This document shows positions 9,801 to 17,945 of a DNA stretch of 64,000 nt, in pieces. Made by a program: the position numbers and the translations under genes. Below the pieces are notes generated by a model. That model was not told where the DNA came from. It did no database searches and was given only the letters and a program-made list of their open reading frames with translations. Positions within the stretch are counted from its first letter, which is position 1; every line of letters begins with the position of its first letter. The DNA comes from Streptomyces umbrinus (GTDB lineage: Bacteria; Actinomycetota; Actinomycetes; Streptomycetales; Streptomycetaceae), in NCBI RefSeq assembly GCF_030817415.1, contig NZ_JAUSZI010000002.1:2480001-2544000 (forward strand). Reading direction: 5' to 3'.

Positions 9801-12800
9801 GCTCGATCCCGCAGCGGGCAGAGTCGTGGTGCTGGTGCACACCTATCTCGGCGACAACGCCGAGCAGGCGCGGGCCGAGGCGTACCGGCCGTTCGTGTCC
9901 TACCTGCGCTCCTCGCTGTCGCTCTTCGACCAGGTCACCAACAGCCTCGGTTTCGAGGTCGACCTGGACAACACCCCCGAGGACGATGTGGAGTTCCTCC
10001 TCGGGCGCGCCTACGAACGCTACTGCGACTCCCGCGCGCTGATCGGTAACGAGCACACGGCCGCCGAGACGGTGTCCCGGCTGGTGGACGCCGGAGCGGA
10101 CGAGATCGCCTGCTTCGTGGACTTCGGCGTGCCGAAGGAGAAGGTGCTGGCGGCCCTGCCCGCCCTCGACCGGGTCCGGCGTCGTGAGCAGCCGACTGCT
10201 AGGCAGCGAGAAGCACTTGTGCCGAAGCGGCTGCCCCTGTCGCCCGCCCAGCGCCGCATCTGGTTCCTGGAGCAACTGCACCCCGGTACCAGCATGTACC
10301 ACGAGCCCAAGGCAATCCGGCTGGACGGCCCACTGAACGTGCCAGCGCTGCAGTGGGCGCTGCAACGGGTCGCGGACCGGCATCCGGCGCTGCGTACCGT
10401 GTTCCCGGACGCCGCCGGCATTCCCTACCAGGAGGTCCGTTCCCAGGCGCGCCTCGACTGTCCGATCGACGATCACAGCGGGGAATCGGAGGAGGAGGCG
10501 CTGCGCGGCGTTCTGGAGACCGAGGGACGCCGGATCTTCGACCTGAGCGCCGGTCCGCTGGTCTCGGCCCGGCTGCTGCGCCTGTCGGAGAAGCGGCACC
10601 TGCTCTTTCTGCTGGCCCATCACATGGTCTTCGATTCGTCTTCCACAGCGGTGCTGGCCCGCGATCTCGCCGCCTGCTACCGCTCCTGGCCGAACGGCGA
10701 TACCGAACTCCCACCCTTGACCGAGGCGTCGGCGGCCGGTGAGCCCGATCCCGTGGAGATTGCCGCGTCCCTCGACTTCTGGCGGCGCAAGCTCAGCGAT
10801 GCCCCGGAACTCTCGCTGCCCACGGACCGGCCCCGCCCGCCGGTCAGGTCGGGGGCAGGGGCGAGCCTCACCCACGCGCTGAGCGCTGAACTCGTCGGCA
10901 GACTGCGGGCGTTCGCCGCCGGACACCGGGCCACCGTCTTCATGACGCTGACCAGTGCCATCGCGGCGGTGCTCGGCCGATTCAGCGGACAGCAGGAGGT
11001 GATACTGGGCACCGCGGTCACCGCCAGGCCCTCCGGCGCCGAGCACCACGTCGGCCTCTTCCTCGACACCGTGGCCCTGCGCATGGACCTTTCCGGTGAC
11101 CCGGACTTCCCGACGCTGCTGCACCGGGTGCGGGAGAGCAGCATGTCGGCGTACGAACACCAGGCTGTCCCCTTCGACGAGTTGGTCGGCACGCTGAACC
11201 CGCGCCGCGACCCGAGCCGCAATCCGCTCTTCCAGGTGTTGGTGGAGTACGAGAACGAGGGCGAGGTGGAGTTCGACCCGCCCCGGTTGACGGCGGCGCT
11301 GCTGGATATGCCGAGCGAACGCGCCCCCTTCGACCTCAGCGTGTATCTCACGCACCACCGTGACGGGGTGCGGTTCATGGTCGAGTACGACACGACTCTG
11401 TTCGACGAGAGCACGGTGCGCCGCTTCGTGGACTACGTCGAGCACACGCTGCGTCGTGCCCTCGAGGCCCCCGGCGCGCCGTTGCGCGAACTGACCGCGG
11501 TCACCGATACCGACCGGACGGCCCTGGTACGGCTGGGACACCGGGACACCCCACTGCCCGACGCCGAGGACACCCTGCACGGGCTCTTCGAACAGCAGGC
11601 GCGACGCACGCCGGACGCCGTCGCGCTGGTGAGCGGTGAAGAGAGGCTCAGCTACGGAGAGTTGGGCACGCGCGCGGGGAAGCTCGCCCGGCAACTGCGC
11701 GCCAGGGGCGCGACGCGCGGACAGCGCGTGGCAGTGCTGCTGCCCCGCGGGACGCAGCTGATCACCGCGCTGCTGGGGGTACTCAAGAGCGGCTCCGCGT
11801 ATCTGCCCCTGGACCCGTCCGTGCCCACTCCCCGACTCGCCGCCCTCCTCGACGACGGCGCACCCGTCCTGCTGCTGACATCCGATGCCCTCCTCGCCCG
11901 GCATCCGGAGCTCGCCGCCCGGCGGCCTGTGCACCTGGTGGACGATGCGGGCGACCTGGACGAAGCGGACGATGACCTGGACGACGGAGCGCGGCCAGAG
12001 GACCCGGCATACTACATCTACACCTCGGGCTCGACCGGCCATCCCAAGGGAGTCATCGTGCCCCACCGCGGACCGGCCAACCTCGTCCGCGGGCACGTGG
12101 CACGGCATCCCGCGCTGCGCACCCTGCAGTGGACGTCACCCGCGTTCGACGTCAGCGTGCAGGAGATCTTCACGACGCTGGCCTCCGGAGCCGAACTCGT
12201 GCTGATCGACGACAAGGTGCGGCACGATCCGGCGGCCGTCGCGGATGCGGTACGCCGCCACGACGTGCAGCGGATGTTCATGCCCTGCACGCCGCTGAAG
12301 TACCTGATCGATACCGGGCCCGAACTGCCGTCCCTGCGCGAGCTGTTCTCGGCGGGCGAGGCACTGCAGCTCACCGACACGTTCCGGCGTTTCCTCGCCG
12401 CGCACCCGCACTGCGCCCTGTACAATCAGTACGGCCCCACGGAGACCTCCGTCATCGTCACCTCGCACCGCGTGGACCCAAGTGGCGAGGAGTGGCCGCC
12501 GATCGGTACCCCGGTGCCGGGGGTGCGGATCCTGCTGCGGGACGGCGCAGGGCGCGAGGTGCCGGTGGGTGCCGTCGGCGAGATCCACGTGGGCGGTGCC
12601 CCGGTCGCACACGGCTATCACGCGCGGCCTGCCGAGACCGCCGCGGCCTTCCTCGACGACGCTGCCGGATCGGTGCTGTACCGAACGGGTGACCTCGGAC
12701 GCTGGCGCACGGACGGCTCCCTCCAGTACTGCGGCCGCGCCGACGACCAGGTCAAGATCCGTGGTCACCGGGTCGAACCCGCCGAGGTTCTCAGGGCGCT

Positions 12801-14652
12801 GACCGCGCTTCCCGGAGTTCGCGACGCGGCTGTCGTGCCCCGCCTCGACCGGCACGGTGAAGCGGAGGTCGTTGCCTACGTGGTCCCCGTGACACTGTCG
12901 GACGACCTCCGTCAACTGCGCACCGCACTCGGCGCGGAACTTCCGGACCACATGGTGCCGCGCCGCTGGGTACGCCTGGAACAGCTCCCGGTCAACGCGT
13001 CCGGCAAACTGGACCGCAGCAGGCTGCCCGAACCCGAGCCCGTGCTGGATGACGAGACCACGGAGGCGGACGCCGAGCCCGCCACCCGGCTGGAGAAGTC
13101 CCTGCACGAGCTGTGGTGCGACGAATTCGGTTCGTCCCAGGTGCCGGTGACCCGGTCCTTCTTCGAACTCGGCGGCCACTCACTGCGCGCCATCAGGCTG
13201 CTGAACCGGATGGCGGATCACCTGAAAGTCGAGGTGTCCATGGCCGACTTCTTCCGGGATCCGACAATCCGGGGCGTCGCGGCACGCTGGGAACGGTCCG
13301 CGCCTGAGGTGTCCGAATCCGTCACCGCCCCGGGTGAGGTGGTGGACACGGTGCCGATGACCTCCACTCTGCGCCGGCTGTGGCACCGGCATCACGAACG
13401 CGCCGACCCCGGCGTCTACAACATTGCCCACCGCATCGACCTGCACGGCGACCTGGACCACGGAATCCTGGCGCGTGCCCTGGAAGACCTGGTGCGACGC
13501 CACCACGCTCTGCGCAGTAGGGCGGTACGGCGCGACGGCCACTACGTCGTCGAGGTGCTGGCCGACGTGCCCGTGGACCTGCCGGTCACCGATCTCACCG
13601 AACACGGAGAGGACGCCGGGTTCGTCGACCGGTGGTGTCTGGACCACGCGTCCCTCGCGTTCGCGATGGACCGCGCGCCGCTGTTCCGCTTCCGGCTGGC
13701 ACGGCTCGGCCCCGATCGCTGGGTGTTGGTGACCGTGTTCCACCACGCGATCAGCGACGGCTGGTCCATGGGCATCATCTGGCATGAACTGCAGGAGTTC
13801 TACAACTCCCGGCGCAGCGGCACCGAAGCCCCGCTGGCTCCACCCGCAGCGCAGTTCACGGACTGCGCGCGAGCGGAACACCAGCTGGACGACAAGCGCA
13901 GGGCGGAACTCGAGCGATTCTGGCGCAGCGAACTCGACGGTGCACCACTGCGTTTGGAACTTCCCTACGACCGGCCGCGGCCCGAGTCACTGTCCGGTGG
14001 GGGCGCCCTGCACACCTGGGCCATCGACGGAGACACGCCCAGGCGGATCGCGGACACCGCAGCCCGTCTCGGGACAACCCCGTACACCGTGCTGGCCGCA
14101 GCGTTTGCCACCTGGGCGGCCGGACTGTGCGGCCGGCCCGACGATGTGGTGCTGGCCGCGTCCAGCGCGAACCGCACGCAGCGCGAGCGGTCGGACGTGG
14201 TCGGGCTACTGGGTGACGCCGTCCTGCTGCGCGCCCGGCTCGGCGAGGCCGACACCTTCGCCGATCTCGTGAAGCAGCTGGGCTCGACCCTCTTCACCGC
14301 GCTCGACCACCAGGAACTGCCACTGAGCCAGGTGGCGGAGCTTGTCTCGCCCGGAACCACCGACTCACTGTTCCCCACCATGCTCTTCACCGTGGTCACC
14401 ACACCGCCACCAGCGCTGGACCTGCGATCGGTGACAGCCACGGTACGCGGCCTGCCCACGTCGGGCGTAGCGCGGAACGAGCTCTACGTGGTCCTGTCGC
14501 CCGGGGATGACACCATCACTGTCACCTTCGAGTACTCCACTGACCTGTTCGAACAGGCGACCATTGAGGCGTGGGGCCACCGCTTCACTGAAGTTCTGCA
14601 GGATGCTGCGGAGAACCACTGGCGTCCACTGCGGAACCTGCGACGTCTCTGA
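3874..14652 (+). CDS. Hybrid PKS-NRPS megasynthase, AL-ACP-KS-AT-ACP-LLM-C-A-PCP-C
   Basis: This 3,592-aa assembly line is read as follows. The acyl-AMP ligase (about residues 15-570) has SSGSTGVPKA near 181 and GRRKDLIIING near 457. ACP1 carries Ser613. The KS (about 675-1105) has the Cys851, His987, His1027 triad. The AT (about 1195-1500) has GHSVGEY with Ser1294 and a RAFHS motif at 1393-1397, suggesting malonyl-CoA. ACP2 carries Ser1605. Next comes a flavin luciferase-like monooxygenase (about 1760-2105), then condensation domain C1 (about 2118-2545; HHMVFDS, with Gly replaced by Ser2255). The adenylation domain (about 2560-3060) has FDVSVQ at 2758 and Lys3045. PCP carries Ser3103, and C2 (about 3165-3590) has canonical HHAISDG. 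No KR, DH or thioesterase is present. The protein likely activates a fatty or aryl acid, adds malonate, oxidises the chain and condenses it with one amino acid. TTA codons lie at 4237 and 4252. Confidence 0.93.
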   Translation: MDRLRGKALCRGPEPDRSEDDARDAVQALLRAADSASGGAVVTIAADGSATSQSYAELLDSARRLLTGLREHGLRAGDAVVLCGLPLAEFFPVFWACVLGGALPVAIAENPAPGSPGVERLLHAAQLLDRPLVFSDAIGATALAVAAPELRVVVAQDCLSAPPADDHIQANESDTALLMLSSGSTGVPKAARLTHAGLADFAASTRRILDVRPDDTMVNWLPVDHSGAFLLYHLLAVFVGCTNVHAPTELVLSEPRRWLDLLHEHRAQHSWAPTFAYQLVADALAEGAAGGWDLGGVKSLLCGGEQIVLPVLRRFLDATAAYGIREGHIVPVWGMAETVTAVTYGRLDRPGTVHRLLKGSLRGDLIRADEQTPEHDCVTFVAAGSPAHGVTLRIVDDRGDPAPDGRIGRLQVHSPTRLTPGYANNPLADAAVFPGGRDWLDTGDLAFLDEGQVVITGRRKDLIIINGHNVYCHEIEEAAAAVAGIRPGEVAACGIPHPDSGTEELAVFFVSRGAHDDARITREVKAALFSRLRLTAAHVLPIPDGEFPRTPAGKVRRTELRDRLIGGEPQKTNPSRGAADPDELTRAVQEEISALLGHRAEVHVPFYEQGLTSLHLVRLRARLESRFAMPIAQTAFFEHPTAAALAAHMAEAARVPTDPAHAGAESADASENLAAQRVAVVGLSVRFPGADTVERFWANLRDGVDSISVFEEEELAAAGLSPEQRRAPDLVPVAGVLDGVDEFDADFFGMSPKETGLTHPAHRLFLECCHEALEGGGYAAAEPGTSIGVFAGSGMNLYDHQQPSATGARYDGSDAATGIQAAVGQQPDFLASRVAYRLGLTGPAIGVQTACSTSLVAVHLAVQSLLSGESDLALAGAAAVHLPQETGYRSHPGSILSPTGRCRAFDAAADGTVGGNGVAAVLLKRLDRALADGDTVYAVILGSAVNNDGAEKVGFSAPGVAGQVEVVRQALRRAAVPADTISYVEAHGTGTTLGDPIELEALSRALGEGTRNTAFCTVGSVKPNIGHLDSCAGMAGLIKTVLMLRHRTLVPTLHLTRPNPELPLENGPLVLGSELRPWPSPHGAPRRAGVSALGVGGTNAHVVLEEPPSPTEPLAADTDLPVLVPVSARDAQALGELTDRLSDLLRQRPELAAKDIAATMALGRPHRSARTAAVGRTPEELARALQGQPVPPGPPGPVAFAFSGQGSARLGMASGLYSAYPAARRTLDRCEEIYADEFGGTLLPLLLDESDQSTAESHVWSTETAQAALFAHQSSLAEVWGTAGVRPTLLLGHSVGEYAALHAGGALTLEDGLRLTAWRGRLMHTICPPGGMLAVRVDTTAAQRIAQATGAELAAVNGPHAQVLSGSPQVVEQTMRLLDQEGLQWQALTVDRAFHSAAVEPALREFRLHAERVMYEPLRVPLVTTADGELRPTGWTVDADHLCRQARQPVRFDLTMAAAADHGCEDFVEIGSRDTLAGLGRHCLPVSRWVSGQGRGTRADQVRGLLTALGSLYRAGAELDWRAITEDAGRVPLPGHPQRRRKVAPRAVLPTQAPGRPQQPPATPAEPAAPSELLDLVRELTADKLGSEARDVAPDSSFFELGADSLSLMGMTTELEHRYGVRIPIRELFSSADTPRKLAERLTSLRGGSAEAPSAEPYEETEVTVSSQPHLREPAQVPEGAGEHHDLFAQQLRLAEHLVDQVTGVISRQLDVLASSSSTAAATPAPAQRTPAAGPVLPKATPEPEPAPAVRPQPTPAPGCDFSLYFFGDYPEDADRDKYTLIMDAADFADQHGFHALWFPERHFNSFGALFPNPSVLAAALAARTSRVRLHAGSVVLPLHHPIRVAEEWSVVDNISGGRAGLCFASGWHATDFALAPEHFGRHREVMYEQLATVRRLWSGQPVTVTAGDGEPTQIQLYPRPVQAQPPMYVAVVGNPDSYRQAAAHDLGVVTNLMTQTVEQLAENIALYRRTRAEHGLDPAAGRVVVLVHTYLGDNAEQARAEAYRPFVSYLRSSLSLFDQVTNSLGFEVDLDNTPEDDVEFLLGRAYERYCDSRALIGNEHTAAETVSRLVDAGADEIACFVDFGVPKEKVLAALPALDRVRRREQPTARQREALVPKRLPLSPAQRRIWFLEQLHPGTSMYHEPKAIRLDGPLNVPALQWALQRVADRHPALRTVFPDAAGIPYQEVRSQARLDCPIDDHSGESEEEALRGVLETEGRRIFDLSAGPLVSARLLRLSEKRHLLFLLAHHMVFDSSSTAVLARDLAACYRSWPNGDTELPPLTEASAAGEPDPVEIAASLDFWRRKLSDAPELSLPTDRPRPPVRSGAGASLTHALSAELVGRLRAFAAGHRATVFMTLTSAIAAVLGRFSGQQEVILGTAVTARPSGAEHHVGLFLDTVALRMDLSGDPDFPTLLHRVRESSMSAYEHQAVPFDELVGTLNPRRDPSRNPLFQVLVEYENEGEVEFDPPRLTAALLDMPSERAPFDLSVYLTHHRDGVRFMVEYDTTLFDESTVRRFVDYVEHTLRRALEAPGAPLRELTAVTDTDRTALVRLGHRDTPLPDAEDTLHGLFEQQARRTPDAVALVSGEERLSYGELGTRAGKLARQLRARGATRGQRVAVLLPRGTQLITALLGVLKSGSAYLPLDPSVPTPRLAALLDDGAPVLLLTSDALLARHPELAARRPVHLVDDAGDLDEADDDLDDGARPEDPAYYIYTSGSTGHPKGVIVPHRGPANLVRGHVARHPALRTLQWTSPAFDVSVQEIFTTLASGAELVLIDDKVRHDPAAVADAVRRHDVQRMFMPCTPLKYLIDTGPELPSLRELFSAGEALQLTDTFRRFLAAHPHCALYNQYGPTETSVIVTSHRVDPSGEEWPPIGTPVPGVRILLRDGAGREVPVGAVGEIHVGGAPVAHGYHARPAETAAAFLDDAAGSVLYRTGDLGRWRTDGSLQYCGRADDQVKIRGHRVEPAEVLRALTALPGVRDAAVVPRLDRHGEAEVVAYVVPVTLSDDLRQLRTALGAELPDHMVPRRWVRLEQLPVNASGKLDRSRLPEPEPVLDDETTEADAEPATRLEKSLHELWCDEFGSSQVPVTRSFFELGGHSLRAIRLLNRMADHLKVEVSMADFFRDPTIRGVAARWERSAPEVSESVTAPGEVVDTVPMTSTLRRLWHRHHERADPGVYNIAHRIDLHGDLDHGILARALEDLVRRHHALRSRAVRRDGHYVVEVLADVPVDLPVTDLTEHGEDAGFVDRWCLDHASLAFAMDRAPLFRFRLARLGPDRWVLVTVFHHAISDGWSMGIIWHELQEFYNSRRSGTEAPLAPPAAQFTDCARAEHQLDDKRRAELERFWRSELDGAPLRLELPYDRPRPESLSGGGALHTWAIDGDTPRRIADTAARLGTTPYTVLAAAFATWAAGLCGRPDDVVLAASSANRTQRERSDVVGLLGDAVLLRARLGEADTFADLVKQLGSTLFTALDHQELPLSQVAELVSPGTTDSLFPTMLFTVVTTPPPALDLRSVTATVRGLPTSGVARNELYVVLSPGDDTITVTFEYSTDLFEQATIEAWGHRFTEVLQDAAENHWRPLRNLRRL

Positions 14653-14750
14653 ACCGGATAGGGTCCAACGTCCGGCCGGGATGATCGCAGTACGCACGGT
14701 GCTCGGGGAACCCGATGGCGGAAATGCCATGAACCCTTCCCCTGCTCATT

Positions 14751-14784
14751 GACAGCCCCAGCTCCGCATGCAGCTGGGGCTGTC
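14751..14784 (+). terminator. Strong hairpin terminator after the PKS-NRPS
   Basis: GACAGCCCCAGCT (14751-14763) pairs perfectly with AGCTGGGGCTGTC (14772-14784) around an 8-base loop, about 100 bases after the PKS-NRPS stop. There is no U-tract, which is usual for Streptomyces terminators. It indicates that the megasynthase transcript ends here and that the downstream debris is not part of its operon. Confidence 0.75.
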
Positions 14785-14799
14785 GTAGAGCCTGACACT

Positions 14800-15253
14800 C
14801 CTGGCTCCCGGGAACGCCCTGCCGAAGTCCGCCCAGCCCGGTGCGGTGAAGGCCTGTAGGAGATCTACAAACGCCGAGGACCGTGAGCACGCCGTGAAGG
14901 CGGTCGGGGCGTTCACCAAGACATACGGGACGAAGTTCCCCAAGGCCGTCAAGAAGATTACCGACGCCGGGCATAGACTGCTGGCGTTCTACGACCTTCC
15001 CGCCGAGCACTGGATCCATCTTCGGACCACGAATCCAATCGAGTCGACCTTCGCCACCGTCCGCCTGCGCACGAAGGTCACCAAGGGCATCGGCAGCGCG
15101 GCCGCCGCCCTGGCCACGGTCTTCACACTCGTCGAGTCCGCCCAGGCACGCTGGCGGGCCGTGAGCGCACCCCCCCTCGTCGCCCTCGTCCGCGCCCGAG
15201 CCCGCTTCGAACGCGGCCACCTCGTCGATCGCCTCGAAGCCCACGCAGCCTGA
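14800..15253 (+). pseudogene. IS256-family (mutator-type) transposase, C-terminal fragment
   Basis: The segment from NAEDREHAVKAVGAF through EHWIHLRTTNPIESTF, ending RFERGHLVDRLEAHAA, is the C-terminal third of an IS256-type DDE transposase. It includes the IHLRTTNPIESTFATVRLRT block with the catalytic Glu. Just upstream, a short compensated frameshift (near 14853-14869) turns the expected ALQEIYN into ACRRSTN, and the catalytic N-terminal two thirds are absent. This is a dead fragment abutting the PKS-NRPS terminator, and may mark where DNA downstream of the synthase was lost. Confidence 0.75.
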
Positions 15254-15305
15254 ACTAGCCCCACAATCCAGGGATCTTGACTACTGATCTCTCATCACTT
15301 GAGGA

Positions 15306-15813
15306 TCAGGCGGTCGGGGAGAGGAGCCCAAGGGCCGTCGCAACGTTCAACGGCAGGTCGGTCATCGTATCCAGCACCAACCGGTGATCGGGCCACAAGG
15401 CGAACTCCTCCCGCAGAGGTTCCACCACCTCCCACGTCAGCTCAGCGAAGCCCTTTCCCCAGGAACGATTCTCCAACCGACGACGGTGCACCAATGGATC
15501 CGAACACACCACCTCGATGGACACCACCGGCACACCATGATGATCCGCCAGCGACCGCTCCTGTCCCCGCGCCGCCTCCACGGCGTTGACCGCATCGACG
15601 ATCACGCCTTGGCCCATGCCGAGCACACCATCGGCCACCACCTCGGCCACGTCATACGCCGCCAGGCCCGTGGGCTGGTCACGCCCCCCCGCACGCCACA
15701 TCGCCGCCTCGATCGGGCCACGGACACGACCGGAGCAGTCAGCTTGCGCCCCAACGCCTCGGGGCGACCGAACTCTTCCCCGCACCGGGCAGCCCCGCCA
15801 TCGCGATCAACAT
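15306..15813 (-). pseudogene. Broken AAA_33/zeta-toxin-like P-loop kinase
   Basis: ATG at 15813 opens with MLIAMAGLPGAGKSS, a clean Walker A motif of small P-loop kinases, but that frame stops within about 25 codons. The next expected piece, ALGRKLTAPVVSV, is in another frame. The rest is in the third frame and runs to the stop at 15306, including PIEAAMWRAG, GQGVIVDAVNAVEAARG, EVVCSDPLVHRRRLENR and a C-terminal VLDT segment. At least two frameshifts therefore inactivate it. The family includes nucleotide and antibiotic kinases and zeta-type toxins; the substrate is unknown. Confidence 0.6.
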
Positions 15814-15873
15814 GACGACACCGTCGTACGCCCAACCGAACTGCCTGCCATCAACGCCAGAACGGTGCAGGCA

Positions 15874-16403
15874 TCCGTATCCCGAGTCATCAAGTCACCC
15901 GACGACATCCACAGGAATTGACAATTACTCCGGTCTGCGTCCACGACGTCTTCCACGGATGCAGGCCGCTGCCGATCACCGAGGGCGCGGTGGTGCTGCG
16001 CTGGCCGGCCGAACGGGAGAACGCGTACTTCACCGCGTCCCGATCTCACGCCCCCGAGACTCGCGACTGACTCAAGGACGTGAAGCGGGCCCTGGCCCTC
16101 GGCCTGCCCCTCAGAGACAGCACTGACAACCTCATGATCCTCTTCATCTGCGGTAAGCACCGCAGCTCTTCCGACCGGAAGCTTGCCCGCCGGCTACAGC
16201 GCTCTAGGCAGGACCCACAACGGGATCACCGAATCGAGGAGCAACTGCTCAGCTCCGGTAAGAGGGCCAGCGGTGGCCGAGTTGCCGACCCACGGCCGCC
16301 TCTGTGCCTGCTCCGCCTGGCTACATGGGAGGGTCGCCGGGGCGCAGTGCGGTCTGCATCACGTCCCGGCAGCGGTCCCAGGACGCGGGGACCAGGTGTC
16401 CGT
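15874..16403. other. Gene-poor stretch with coding scraps
   Basis: No intact gene is evident. On the plus strand, about 15940-16069 translates to a protein-like scrap (VHDVFHGCRPLPITEG, then VVLRWPAERENAYF) ending at a stop. On the minus strand, just before the IS3 left end, a frame reads NGHLVPASWDRCRDVMQTAL and ends RPGDPPM-stop. Both look like ends of former genes; neither is recognised. The second is cut off by the IS3 insertion at 16404. Confidence 0.3.
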
Positions 16404-16470
16404 TGAGGGGCCACGAAGTTTCCGGACAGGTACCCAATAGGGTTGTCCTGAACAAGGAAACGAGGAAGAA

Positions 16471-16761
16471 GTGGCGCCACCCAGTAAGTACTCGCCGGAG
16501 TTCCGCGAGGAAGCCGTCCAGATCGCGTTGAGGTCGAGCAAGACGATCTCTGAAGTCGCCCGGGAGCTTGAGCTGAACTCGGAGACGCTACGCGGCTGGG
16601 TGAAGAAGCACCAGAAGCAGCAGGAACCGGCCCCCGATGCGGAACTGACGGTGAACGAGCGGGCGCGCCTGAAGGAACTCGAACGACGCAACCGCGAGCT
16701 GGAGATGGAAGTTACCTTCCTGAAAAAAGCCGCAGCGTACTTCGCGAAGGATCCCCGGTAG
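16471..16761 (+). CDS. IS3-family transposase OrfA
   Basis: The 96-residue protein has the HTH_Tnp_1 fold (KYSPEFREEAVQIAL, then TISEVARELELNSETLRGWV) followed by a leucine-zipper-like coiled coil (about residues 60-90). It binds the IS ends. It starts at GTG 16471 after GAGGAAG. Near its 3' end a run of six adenines (CTG AAA AAA GCC, about 16721-16729) forms an A-AAA-AAG slippery site. The -1 frame from there is open through AREGSPVASKYEFIDEM into OrfB, so the active transposase is expected as an OrfAB frameshift fusion. Confidence 0.9.
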   Translation: MAPPSKYSPEFREEAVQIALRSSKTISEVARELELNSETLRGWVKKHQKQQEPAPDAELTVNERARLKELERRNRELEMEVTFLKKAAAYFAKDPR

Positions 16762-16787
16762 CAAGCAAGTACGAGTTCATCGACGAG

Positions 16788-17651
16788 ATGCGGCTCGACA
16801 CCGAGGAGTACGCCTACAGCGTCGAGTTCATGTGCGGCCGACTCGGCGTGTCCAGGTCCGGCTACTACGACTGGCGATCCCGCCCGGAATCCGCAACGGC
16901 CCAGCGGCGCGAAGAATTGAAACTGCTCATCAAGAAAGCCTTCGACATATCCGACAGCACCTACGGGCACCGGCGCATCCAGGCTCAACTGGATCGCTGG
17001 GGCGTCGCCGCGGGCATGGAGCTGGTCCGCTGCCTCATGCGTGAACTGGGCCTGGTGCCCTGCCAGCCAAGGCCGAAGAGGTTCGGCCTCACCCAGGCCG
17101 CAGCCGGCCAGGTACCGGATCTGGTGGGCCGTGACTTCACCGCAGATGCGCCTGGCGAAAAGCTCGTCGGTGACATCACCTACATCACGACCGGGGAAGG
17201 CTGGCTGTACCTCGCGACGGTCATCGACTGCTGCACGAAGGAAGTTATCGGTTACGCGATGGACGACCACTACCAAACCTCGCTGATATCCAGGGCGATC
17301 CGCAACGCGGCACGGAACAGAAGCCTCTCGGCGGGAGCGATATTTCACTCGGACCGCGGAAGCAACTACATGTCAGCCGAGTTCGGGAAGACGCTCAACC
17401 GGTTCGGACTGCGCAGGTCTTCCGGCCGTACCGGGATCTGTTTCGACAATGCCATGGCCGAATCGTTCTTCGGCGTGTTGAAGAACGAGCGCGTATCTCG
17501 GGTCACTTACCTGACCCGAGAGGCTGCCCGGCAGGACATCACTCGGTACATTGAATTCTGGTACAATCGCAAACGCCTCCACTCGGCGGTGGGTTACCGC
17601 CCTCCACGTGAAGTCCACGCCGAGTACGAAAAGTTGCGAATCGCCGCGTGA
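16788..17651 (+). CDS. IS3-family transposase OrfB (DDE integrase domain)
   Basis: The 287-aa frame has an HTH_21 segment near the N-terminus (SDSTYGHRRIQAQL) and the rve catalytic core: GDITYI with the first Asp, IFHSDRGSNYMS with the second, and DNAMAESFFGVLKNE with the Glu. All three catalytic residues are present. ATG 16788 is a nominal start; translation is more likely by -1 frameshift from OrfA, because the same frame is open upstream for at least 20 codons. Length and motifs match intact IS3/IS150-group elements. Confidence 0.9.
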   Translation: MRLDTEEYAYSVEFMCGRLGVSRSGYYDWRSRPESATAQRREELKLLIKKAFDISDSTYGHRRIQAQLDRWGVAAGMELVRCLMRELGLVPCQPRPKRFGLTQAAAGQVPDLVGRDFTADAPGEKLVGDITYITTGEGWLYLATVIDCCTKEVIGYAMDDHYQTSLISRAIRNAARNRSLSAGAIFHSDRGSNYMSAEFGKTLNRFGLRRSSGRTGICFDNAMAESFFGVLKNERVSRVTYLTREAARQDITRYIEFWYNRKRLHSAVGYRPPREVHAEYEKLRIAA

Positions 17652-17699
17652 AATAGACAGTCAGACGCCTGTCCGGAAAGCACGTGGCCCCTCAGTCCA

Positions 17700-17945
17700 G
17701 CCCGCCAGCGGGCAGCGGACGTGGACCGTGATCGACGAGAAGTACCGGACAGTCGCCCCCGTCGAAGAGTGGTTGGAGGCCCACCGGTTCTTGTGGTCGC
17801 CGAACACCGTCCGCGGCTATGCGACCTCACTGGCCCAGTGGTGGACGTTTCTTGAACAGCGCGACGAGACCGCGAAGTGGCAGGACCTCGGGCTCCCGGC
17901 CGTCGCCGGGTTCCTGTCCTGGCTGCGCAACGGCCGCACCGTTGA
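17700..17945 (+). pseudogene. Tyrosine recombinase, N-terminal fragment
   Basis: The frame containing WTVIDEKYRTVAPVEEWLEA, then SPNTVRGYATSLAQWWTFLE and AVAGFLSWLRNGRTV, is the SAM-like DNA-binding (core-binding) domain of a site-specific tyrosine recombinase. Homology stops near 17945, where sequence of an IS21 istA gene on the other strand begins. The catalytic domain is missing. It is unrelated in detail to the intact recombinase at 19378-20391. Confidence 0.6.

Larger units (their letters stand above)
16404..17694 (+). mobile_element. Complete IS3-family insertion sequence
   Basis: The 1,291-bp element is bounded by imperfect inverted repeats. The left end starts TGAGGGGCCACG and continues to TTTCCGGACAGG. 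The right end is the reverse complement of a near-identical sequence, with only the three bases after CACG differing. It carries the two overlapping frames typical of IS3 (orfA 16471-16761, orfB in the -1 frame to 17651), both with intact catalytic motifs. No clear short target duplication is seen (CGT on the left, GTC on the right). It is inserted between a gene scrap and a recombinase fragment. Confidence 0.85.

Noticed and set aside
8806..12108. 1,100-codon open frame on the minus strand
   Set aside because: Lies wholly antisense to the PKS-NRPS; composition is a third-position shadow of the high-GC gene with no protein-like motifs.
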